Shown here piece by piece: positions 8,280 to 14,745 of a stretch of DNA of 64,000 nucleotides. Made by a program: the position numbers and the translations under genes. The first letter of the stretch is position 1; every line of letters starts with the position of its first letter. Below the pieces are notes generated by a model that did not search any database, was not told the origin of the DNA, and saw only the letters and a program-made list of their open reading frames with translations. Source of the DNA: Desulfuromonas sp. (lineage in GTDB: Bacteria; Desulfobacterota; Desulfuromonadia; Desulfuromonadales; BM501); NCBI RefSeq assembly GCF_002868845.1, contig NZ_PKUB01000028.1, positions 18,008-82,007 on the forward strand. Reading direction: 5' to 3'.

Positions 8280-9361
8280 GCCCCCTCATCCCGACACCCG
8301 ACACCCTCCCCGCGCACTGGGGGGTCTTCCAGTCCCTTCTTCTGCTGACCTTCCCCCTCCACCTCCTCTTGATGAACGCCGCCCTCGGGGCGGCGGCGGG
8401 GGCCCTCCTGGTGCGGGGAAAAGGGGAGACGGGGCGGCGCCTCTCCTTCGATCTGGCCCGGGTACTGCCGCTGCTCATCGCCTTCACCGTCAACTTCGGC
8501 GTGGCCCCCTTCCTCTTCGTCCAGGTCCTCTACGGCCACTTCATCTACCCCAGCTCCATCCTCATGGGGGTCTTCTGGCTGTCGATCGTCCCCTGCCTGA
8601 TCGCCGCCTACTACGGGGCATACCTCTACGACTTCCGCTTCGCCGCCCTCGGGCGCCTCGGCCCCCCCGTCCTGGCGGGCAGCCTGGCGCTGCTGCTGGC
8701 CATTGCCTTCGTCTTCAGCAACAACATGACCCTCATGCTCGCCCCGGGCCGCTGGAGCGCCTACTTCGACAACCCCTACGGCACCCTGCTCAACCTCTCC
8801 GACCCCGCCCTCTGGCCCCGCTACCTCCACATGGTCACCGGCGCCCTCGCTGTGGGGGGGCTCTTCGTCGCTCTCTTCGGAGCGTTCAGGGAGAAGGCGG
8901 ACCCCGGCGCGGGTGAACTGGCCCGCAGGGTCGGGATGCGCACCTTCGCCCTGCTGACGGTGGCCCAGGTCCCCCTCGGAGCCTGGTTCCTCCTCGCCCT
9001 GCCCCGCCCGGTCATGCTCACCTTCATGGGAGGGAACCTCCTCGCGACGGCCCTCTTCGCCTGCGCCCTCCTCCTGATCGCGGGGACCCTCGTCGCCGCC
9101 CTGCGATCCAGGCTCGCCCTGGCCGCCTGGACGGCCCTCCCCCTGGTGGCGGTCATGACCCTGCTGCGCGCCTTCGTGCGCAGTGCCTACCTGCGGGAGC
9201 ACTTCACCCTCGACCAGCTCCAAAGCGTCACCGCCTACGGGCCGATGGTTCTCTTTTTCGGCAGCCTCCTCATCGGCATCGCGGCCATCGCCTGGCTGGT
9301 CGCCAAGGCGGCGGCCGCCTTCCGGAAGCCGGCCCCGCCCGAAGAGGGCGAGGCTTGGTAA
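8276..9361 (+). CDS. Second polytopic membrane subunit of the CydA-like complex
   Basis: A 361-residue, very hydrophobic protein with about nine membrane helices and no CxxCH motif. It begins MSPLIPTPDTLPAHWGVFQ at an ATG overlapping the upstream stop, preceded by AAAGGAGG, so it is translated with the haem c fusion. A His in the first helix region (TFPLHLLLMN) and an FNP-like periplasmic loop (YFDNPYGTLLN) echo the CydA fold of its partner rather than classical CydB. This suggests a CydA/CydA'-type heterodimer. No cydB-like or cydX gene follows. The family placement is an inference from layout and helix pattern. Confidence 0.65.
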   Translation: MSPLIPTPDTLPAHWGVFQSLLLLTFPLHLLLMNAALGAAAGALLVRGKGETGRRLSFDLARVLPLLIAFTVNFGVAPFLFVQVLYGHFIYPSSILMGVFWLSIVPCLIAAYYGAYLYDFRFAALGRLGPPVLAGSLALLLAIAFVFSNNMTLMLAPGRWSAYFDNPYGTLLNLSDPALWPRYLHMVTGALAVGGLFVALFGAFREKADPGAGELARRVGMRTFALLTVAQVPLGAWFLLALPRPVMLTFMGGNLLATALFACALLLIAGTLVAALRSRLALAAWTALPLVAVMTLLRAFVRSAYLREHFTLDQLQSVTAYGPMVLFFGSLLIGIAAIAWLVAKAAAAFRKPAPPEEGEAW

Positions 9362-9436
9362 CGATCCCATCCCCTGTCCTTCGGGCAGAGCCCCTTGGGT
9401 CACGATGCAACCGCCGGGTCACCCCCCAAAACAAAA

Positions 9437-9465
9437 GGCGGGCCCGGTGCTAACCCGGGCCCGCC
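9437..9465 (-). terminator. Terminator of the sucCD operon
   Basis: An 11-bp perfect GC stem (9437-9447 with 9455-9465) and a 7-base loop. On the minus strand it is followed by TTTTGTTTT, so it terminates sucCD, whose last codon is at 9494. It may also act on the convergent plus-strand operon, though without a T-run in that direction. Confidence 0.85.
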
Positions 9466-9493
9466 TCGATCCTTTCCCAAAAAACCTGCCCCG

Positions 9494-10369
9494 CTACGCC
9501 TTCCCCAGCGCCTCGAGCATCGCCTCCCCCATGCGGGTGGGACTCCGGGAGACCGTCACCCCCGCCGCCTCCAGGGCGGCGATCTTGTCGGCGGCCATCC
9601 CTTTGCCCCCGGCGATGATCGCCCCGGCGTGCCCCATGCGCTTTCCGGGAGGAGCGGTGACGCCGGCGATAAAAGCGGCGACCGGCTTTTTCATGTTTTT
9701 CCGAATCCAGGCCGCGGCGTCCTCCTCGGCGGCCCCGCCGATCTCCCCGATCATGAAGACCCCTTCGGTTTCCGGGTCGGCATTGAAAAGTTCAAGGATG
9801 TCGATGAACTTCATGCCGATGATGGGGTCGCCGCCGATGCCGACGCAGCTCGACTGCCCCAGGCCCGCGTCGGAGAGCTGCTTGACCGCCTCGTAGGTGA
9901 GGGTGCCGCTGCGGGAGACGACCCCGATCTTCCCCTTTTTATGGATGTAACCCGGCATGATCCCCACCTTGCACTCCTCGGGAGTGATCAGGCCCGGACA
10001 GTTGGGCCCGATCAGGCGGGTCTTGCTGGTGTTGAGCACCCGCTTGACGACCACCATGTCCTTCACCGGAATCCCCTCGGTGATGCACACCGCCAGTTCG
10101 ATACGGGAATCGATGGCCTCGAGGATGGCGTCGGCGGCGGCCGGCGGCGGCACGAAAATCATCGAAACGTTGGCCCCGGTGTGCTTCACCGCCTCCTCCA
10201 TGGTATCGAAGACGGGGATCCCCTCGATGTGGACCCCGCCCCGGCCGGGGGTGACCCCGGCGACGATTTGACTGCCGTACTCCCGGCAGAGCCTGGTGTG
10301 AAAGAGACCGGTCTTGCCGGTCATCCCCTGAACGACGATCTTGGACTCCCTGTTGATCAGAATCGACAT
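9494..10369 (-). CDS. sucD: Succinyl-CoA synthetase (ADP/GDP-forming) alpha subunit
   Basis: A 291-residue subunit carrying the CoA-binding Rossmann domain ([20 protein letters not shown]) and the phosphohistidine loop [12 protein letters not shown] near residue 248. With SucC it interconverts succinyl-CoA and succinate in the TCA cycle with substrate-level phosphorylation. It follows sucC after 30 bases and is closed by a strong terminator. Confidence 0.97.
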   Translation of the reverse strand: MSILINRESKIVVQGMTGKTGLFHTRLCREYGSQIVAGVTPGRGGVHIEGIPVFDTMEEAVKHTGANVSMIFVPPPAAADAILEAIDSRIELAVCITEGIPVKDMVVVKRVLNTSKTRLIGPNCPGLITPEECKVGIMPGYIHKKGKIGVVSRSGTLTYEAVKQLSDAGLGQSSCVGIGGDPIIGMKFIDILELFNADPETEGVFMIGEIGGAAEEDAAAWIRKNMKKPVAAFIAGVTAPPGKRMGHAGAIIAGGKGMAADKIAALEAAGVTVSRSPTRMGEAMLEALGKA

Positions 10370-10399
10370 ATTTTCACTCCCGCAACTGGCAGTTTGCCG

Positions 10400-11566
10400 T
10401 TAGAGGTTCCCGGCGAGCATCGCCATGATGGTCTCGGCCCCGCCGCCCAGGTCGTCGGCGGTCTTGACGTTGAGCCCCGACTCCAGGAGCAGCCGCTTGC
10501 CCTCCTCCACCTGGGAGCCGTCCATTCGCACCACGATGGGGAGGGTGCAGTGCACCTCGGAGGCGGCCTCGATGATCCCCTGGGCGATGACGTCGCAGCG
10601 CATGATGCCGCCGAAGATGTTGACGAAGACGCCCCGCACGTCGCGGTCCTGGAGGATGATCTTGAAGGCTTCGCTGACCTTCTCCCGGGTGGCCCCGCCG
10701 CCGACGTCGAGGAAGTTGGCCGGGTAGCCCCCCTTCTCCTTGAGGACATCGAGGGTCGCCATGGCGAGCCCCGCGCCGTTGACCATGCAGCCGATGTTCC
10801 CCTCGAGCTTGATGTAGGCCAGGTCGAACTTGCCGGCGCTGATCTCCAGGGGATCCATTTGGGAGTAGTCCATCAGATCGTGGTACTCCCAGTGGCGGAA
10901 GATGGCGTTGTCGTCGAAGTTGATCTTGGCGTCCAGGGCCAGGAGCCACCCCGCCTTGGTGACGACCAGAGGGTTGATCTCCACCAGGGAGCAGTCCTTC
11001 TCCAGGGCGCAGCGATAGAGGTTGAGAATGAGCTGCACGCAGTCCTCGGCGAGATCCCCCTTGAGCCCGAGCCCGAGGGCGACCCTGCGCGCCTGATAGG
11101 GGCGCAGCCCCGTGAAGGGATCGATCGTCAGCACCTGGATCTTCTCGGGAGACTTGGCGGCGACCTCCTCGATGTCCACCCCCCCCTCGGCCGAGGCGAT
11201 GACGCAGAAGCGGGAGGAGTTACGGTCGAGGGTGACCGAGAGGTAGAACTCCCGGGCGATCTCCACCGGCTCCTCCACCAGGATGCGACGCACCTTGAGC
11301 CCCTCGGGGCCGGTCTGCGGAGTCACCATGCGCTTGCCGAAGAGCTCCTTGGCCACCTCATGGGCCTGCTCGGGGTGGTGGACGAGTTGCACCCCGCCGG
11401 CCTTGCCCCGGCCGCCGGCGTAGATCTGCGCCTTGACCACGCAGCGGCCGCCCATCATCTTGGCCGAACGCTCCACCTGGTCGGCCGTCAGAGTCATCCG
11501 TCCCCGAGGAACGGAGATGTCGTAGGAACCCAGGATTTCCTTGGCCTGATACTCGTGAATGTTCAT
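10400..11566 (-). CDS. sucC: Succinyl-CoA synthetase beta subunit
   Basis: The start is the ATG at 11566 (MNIHEYQAKEILGSYDI), preceded by GAGGAG; this gives 388 residues, the standard SucC size. The ATP-grasp domain spans about 1-240 (VVKAQIYAGGRGKAGGVQLV region; EINPLVVTKAG; DAKINFDDNA). The C-terminal ligase domain has NGAGLAMATLD, FLDVGGGA and NIFGGIMRCD. It is transcribed with sucD and has a long leader of about 280 bases from a well-formed promoter at 11854-11882. Confidence 0.97.
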   Translation of the reverse strand: MNIHEYQAKEILGSYDISVPRGRMTLTADQVERSAKMMGGRCVVKAQIYAGGRGKAGGVQLVHHPEQAHEVAKELFGKRMVTPQTGPEGLKVRRILVEEPVEIAREFYLSVTLDRNSSRFCVIASAEGGVDIEEVAAKSPEKIQVLTIDPFTGLRPYQARRVALGLGLKGDLAEDCVQLILNLYRCALEKDCSLVEINPLVVTKAGWLLALDAKINFDDNAIFRHWEYHDLMDYSQMDPLEISAGKFDLAYIKLEGNIGCMVNGAGLAMATLDVLKEKGGYPANFLDVGGGATREKVSEAFKIILQDRDVRGVFVNIFGGIMRCDVIAQGIIEAASEVHCTLPIVVRMDGSQVEEGKRLLLESGLNVKTADDLGGGAETIMAMLAGNL

Positions 11567-11847
11567 GATCTCCTCGTCCCTCGCAAAGGGTTCATGGATG
11601 GCGCCATGCCCCGGCCGGCTTGGCGGCCGGGACAAACTCGAAGAGCAAACCCGGGACCAAACCCCACCCGGATTCACGGCCGCGGGTTTTCAAGGGGTTG
11701 TCCGTCTCTTGCCGAATCCGCCGGGAAAAACCCGGCCCAGGGTCCGCCATGCAGGGCCAATTTTACCCAAAGTATTGCCCCATGGTCCTCTCGTCAAAGA
11801 CAGGCCCGCGAGAGCCACAGAAATTCAGGCACATAGAGACATCCAAA
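11567..11847 (-). other. Long sucC leader, no gene seen
   Basis: About 280 bases between the sucC start and its main promoter. No protein-coding frame with family resemblance is visible. A second promoter-like pair is present on the minus strand: TTGACG at 11797-11792 and TACTTT at 11774-11769, 17 bases apart. Several GC-rich hairpins occur near 11600-11720, but no known riboswitch pattern was recognised. Confidence 0.4.
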
Positions 11848-11897
11848 GATCGAAAAATAGTCTTTCGATCGCCATTTGTCAATTGGCCTGACCAATA
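11848..11897 (-). promoter_or_regulatory. sucCD promoter with two overlapping operator-like repeats
   Basis: On the minus strand: TTGACA (11882-11877), 17 bases, TATTTT (11859-11854). Directly upstream and touching the -35 is TATTGGTCAGGCCAATT (11897-11881), which differs from the PdhR/GntR-type operator consensus AATTGGTnnnACCAATT at two positions. Overlapping the -10 and the spacer is a perfect 8-bp inverted repeat, GATCGAAA (11848-11855) and TTTCGATC (11863-11870). Two separate regulators, or one repressor and one activator, are possible. Confidence 0.6.
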
Positions 11898-11965
11898 TTT
11901 TTTACTTTCAGTAAAAACAGGGGCGTTGTTCGAAATCCCGGCGGCGGCCGTCACGCACAAAAAAA

Positions 11966-12019
11966 AGACCCGCCCGCCCTTCGGTCACACACATTGTAAC
12001 AAAAGGGAGCGGGCGGGCC
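11966..12019 (-). terminator. Terminator of the transaldolase transcript
   Basis: A GC-rich stem of about 12 bp (CCCGCCCGC arms at the two ends of 11966-12019) with a long loop; on the minus strand it is followed by a run of eight Ts (11966-11959). It lies 29 bases after the tal stop. Confidence 0.75.
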
Positions 12020-12047
12020 ACAGTCGTGCCTCAGTTATGCGATTCGG

Positions 12048-12695
12048 TCAGTCCTGGGTCTTTTTCCAGTCGGCCAGGAACTTCTCGATGCCGATGTCGG
12101 TCAGAGGGTGCTTCTCCAGCTGCATCATCACCGAGTAGGGAATGGTGCAGATATCGGCACCGATGAGGGCGGAACGCAGCACGTGCAGAGGGCTGCGCAC
12201 CGAGGCGACGATGATTTCGGTACCGTAGCCGTAGTTGTCGAAAATGGTGCGGATTTCATCGACCCCCTCCATGCCGTCGTGCCCCACGTCGTCGAGCCGC
12301 CCCACAAAGGGGGAGACGTAGCTGGCACCGGCCTTGGCTGCGAGCAGGGCCTGAAGGGGTGAGAAGACCAGGGTCACATTGGTCTTGATCCCCTCGGCCG
12401 CGAAGATATGGGTGGCCTTGAGCCCCTCATTGGTCATGGGGACCTTTATGACGATGTTCTTGGGATTGATCTTGGCCAACTCCTGCCCCTCCCGAACCAT
12501 CCCTTCGGCGTCCAGGGCGATGACTTCGGCCGAAATGGGTCCGTCCACGAGGGCGGTGATCTCCTCGAGGACCTCCCGGAAATCCCGCCCGCTCTTGGCA
12601 ACGAGGGAGGGGTTGGTGGTGACCCCGTCGACCAGGCCCAGATCGCTGGCGGCGCGGATCTCGCTCACCTCGGCGGTATCGATGAAGAATTTCAT
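12048..12695 (-). CDS. tal: Transaldolase, small TalC/fructose-6-phosphate aldolase type
   Basis: A 215-residue single-domain transaldolase. It starts [20 protein letters not shown] with [15 protein letters not shown], and the Schiff-base lysine is in [26 protein letters not shown] is the other signature. It transfers dihydroxyacetone units in the non-oxidative pentose phosphate pathway. The Shine-Dalgarno AAAGGAGC is clear. It has its own terminator and appears monocistronic, with the small metal-finger gene and folK upstream. Confidence 0.93.
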   Translation of the reverse strand: MKFFIDTAEVSEIRAASDLGLVDGVTTNPSLVAKSGRDFREVLEEITALVDGPISAEVIALDAEGMVREGQELAKINPKNIVIKVPMTNEGLKATHIFAAEGIKTNVTLVFSPLQALLAAKAGASYVSPFVGRLDDVGHDGMEGVDEIRTIFDNYGYGTEIIVASVRSPLHVLRSALIGADICTIPYSVMMQLEKHPLTDIGIEKFLADWKKTQD

Positions 12696-12798
12696 GGGAA
12701 AGCTCCTTTCTTTGCTGGAAATTCGGGTAGACTGTTAAGTGAATTTGTAGGTCTGCTTTTGCCGGACCGACAAAGCGTATAAACGATCGCGCCCCGGG

Positions 12799-13050
12799 TT
12801 ACCTGCGGCCGGAAAAAGCGTCGCGGCACTCCTCGGAGCAGAAGTGGAAGACCTTGCCGCGGACCGTCTTGGTCAGGGAATCGCCACGGGGAACATAAGT
12901 GCCACAGTGGGGATCCTGGACCATGTCCTCGCCCTGGGGGCTCTTGTCCCGGGACGGCCCTCCCCCCCGCCGGGGCAGAGAGCGGATGACGGCCTGAACC
13001 AGCGAATACCCGAGGAAAAAAAGGAGGGCCAGCAGCAGCAATCGGATAAT
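12799..13050 (-). CDS. Small membrane-anchored metal-finger protein (PP0621-like)
   Basis: About 83 residues. An N-terminal membrane helix (LLLLALLFFLGYSLVQAVI) is followed by a basic linker and a compact finger with DPHCGTYVP and FHFCSEECRDAF: four cysteines plus His, a TRASH/YHS-like treble-clef that would bind a metal. The expected N-terminus MIRLLLLALLFF begins with ATT at 13050-13048, not ATG; the next usable start is TTG at 13041. It begins four bases after the folK stop, so it is likely coupled to folK. Function unknown; homologues are annotated as PP0621-like. Confidence 0.65.
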   Translation of the reverse strand: MIRLLLLALLFFLGYSLVQAVIRSLPRRGGGPSRDKSPQGEDMVQDPHCGTYVPRGDSLTKTVRGKVFHFCSEECRDAFSGRR

Positions 13051-13053
13051 GGA

Positions 13054-13560
13054 TCACCATTGATCGGCAAGGCGTCTCACCTCTTCGCCGGCCGGAAGTT
13101 GGGTCAGCAGGTCGCGGACCGTTTCGCCCAGCAACGGATGGACCACCTCGGGAGCTAGGTCGCACAAAGGCGCCAGGACGAACCTCCGCAGATGCAGACG
13201 CGGGTGGGGAAGTATCAGGTGCGGCTCGCAACGGGTTTCGCCGCCGTACAGAAGCAGGTCGATGTCAAGGGTCCGGGGCCCCCAGGGCTGGCGACGCTGG
13301 CGCCCGAAGCTCTTCTCCACCTCCAGGCAGAACGTCAGCAGCGCCCCGGGGGTCAGGGAAGTCTCCACCGCGAGGACTGCGTTGAGATAGGGACCCTGCC
13401 CTTCGGGACCGCCCACCGGGGCGGTTTCGTAGAGATTTGACCAGGCCGCGACGTGCAGCTCCGGATGGCCCGCCAGGGCGGTCCTGGCCCCGCGCAGGGA
13501 TTCTCGGCGCTCCCCCAGGTTGGAGCCCAGGGCCAGATAGGCGGTCGTCGTCCTGATCAT
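13054..13560 (-). CDS. folK: 2-amino-4-hydroxy-6-hydroxymethyldihydropteridine pyrophosphokinase
   Basis: A 168-residue HPPK of folate biosynthesis that transfers pyrophosphate from ATP to the pterin. Motifs are AYLALGSNLGERRESL, the substrate-binding YETAPVGGPEGQGPYLNAV and the metal-binding GPRTLDIDLLLYGG, then LPHPRLHLRRFVLAPL. The ATG at 13560 (MIRTTTAYLALG) has GGAACG upstream; an earlier in-frame start would add a non-family 37-residue extension. It is followed directly by the small metal-finger gene. Confidence 0.94.
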   Translation of the reverse strand: MIRTTTAYLALGSNLGERRESLRGARTALAGHPELHVAAWSNLYETAPVGGPEGQGPYLNAVLAVETSLTPGALLTFCLEVEKSFGRQRRQPWGPRTLDIDLLLYGGETRCEPHLILPHPRLHLRRFVLAPLCDLAPEVVHPLLGETVRDLLTQLPAGEEVRRLADQW

Positions 13561-13676
13561 GCGTTCCAGCGTTTCATAATAGTCGGTGCCATTAAAGCAC
13601 AGCCCCCCAGAGGGAGTCAACGGCGCCAGCCCGGCGGCGGGGCGACATCGGACAATCGCAAAAAGGAGCACCCTCC

Positions 13677-14084
13677 ATGAGCGTGACCTTGACCCTCGCA
13701 GTCAGCGACCTTGAAACGACCGCATCCTTCTACGGCGGGGTATTGCAACTTGACCTGGAACGCTTCATGCCGGCACCTGGGCACCCTCCCGTCCTTCTTC
13801 TCTACCACGGCGACGCCGTGGTCCTGTTTCGCCAGATGGAAACCCTCGAGGCCCTGCACCCCTCCGTTTTCCAGAACCTGGACCGGCATCCCCTGGGCAT
13901 CGGAATGACCGTCGAGTTCGGCGTCAAAACGCTGGACCCGGTCCTGAAGAATATCCAGCACAATCAGCTCCACACCCTCTACGAACTGGAGGACGAGGAG
14001 CACGACCGCCGGGAGGTCTGGATCCACGATCCCGACGGATACCTCGTCATTCTCAGCGAGGGGTTCGAAGTGGAGGAGGGCTGA
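13677..14084 (+). CDS. VOC superfamily (glyoxalase/dioxygenase-like) protein
   Basis: A 135-residue protein with the paired beta-alpha-beta-beta-beta fold of vicinal oxygen chelate proteins: SVTLTLAVSDLETTASFYGGVLQLDLERF in the first half and HDRREVWIHDPDGYLVILSEGFE in the second, the latter being the common C-terminal VOC signature. The metal ligands are not all obvious. The Shine-Dalgarno AAGGAG is present. It stands alone on the plus strand between folK and the signalling cluster. Substrate unknown. Downstream, 14085-14181 holds no recognised element. Confidence 0.8.
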   Translation: MSVTLTLAVSDLETTASFYGGVLQLDLERFMPAPGHPPVLLLYHGDAVVLFRQMETLEALHPSVFQNLDRHPLGIGMTVEFGVKTLDPVLKNIQHNQLHTLYELEDEEHDRREVWIHDPDGYLVILSEGFEVEEG

Positions 14085-14181
14085 GCGAGGGGGGTATCTT
14101 TCACTCACGGTGGGGGAGGGGCACACAACTGGGTCGCTGTGAGCGTTACGCCAGCAGCATGGCAAGCTTGACAACCGGATT

Positions 14182-14745
14182 TTAAGTGGTCAAGTCGCCA
14201 ACTTGGCACTCTGCCATAATACTTGCGGCCTCATCTTCCGACATTTCTGACACAATCAACCTGCCATCTTCACTTTTTTCCAGATGAGCAATGCCGGGAT
14301 GCTTTTTTTCCAGCATTTCTAATTTAAGCGCCTGATTTCGGACCAAAGCCAGTAATTTTCTGTTCCTGGTTTCCAAGTCATATTTCTCAATGGCCGCCCG
14401 GATGGCAAGCCTTAATTCCATTTCGTTCCAGGGTTTGACCAAAAACCGATAAATCTGCCCTTCGTTCACAGCCTTCATGGCCGCATCAATGCTGGCATGG
14501 CCGGTAAGAATGATTCGGGCGGCTTCAGGGTACCGGAGGCTCACAATAGACAATAGTTCAGAACCTTGCATTCCCGGCATCCGTTCATCAGAAATGACGA
14601 CCTTAAAATTACGGCTTTGAAGCAGGTTCAATGCCTCTTTTCCGCTTCGGGCCGAGCAAATCTCATAATCTTCATCCATGAGCGTTCTCTGCAACGCCTT
14701 GATTACCTGCTCCTCGTCATCCACGATCAATATGGCATTGTTCAT
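14182..14745 (-). CDS. Response regulator with a short C-terminal helical tail
   Basis: 187 residues. The receiver domain (about 1-120) has ILIVDDEEQV, phospho-acceptor Asp in VVISDERMPGMQG, LTGHAS and FLVKPWNEMEL. The tail (121-187) is a coiled-coil-like helix plus an acidic end, with no recognised output domain. It is the last gene of the cluster, and its ATG overlaps the ATPase stop by four bases. The KPW signature is shared with the other four receivers here. As a stand-alone receiver next to a receiver-ATPase fusion it may act by protein contact; that is an inference. Confidence 0.88.
   Translation of the reverse strand: MNNAILIVDDEEQVIKALQRTLMDEDYEICSARSGKEALNLLQSRNFKVVISDERMPGMQGSELLSIVSLRYPEAARIILTGHASIDAAMKAVNEGQIYRFLVKPWNEMELRLAIRAAIEKYDLETRNRKLLALVRNQALKLEMLEKKHPGIAHLEKSEDGRLIVSEMSEDEAASIMAECQVGDLTT

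Noticed and set aside
9395..11836. 813-codon plus-strand open frame opposite sucCD
   Set aside because: Antisense shadow; sucC and sucD are unmistakable on the other strand.
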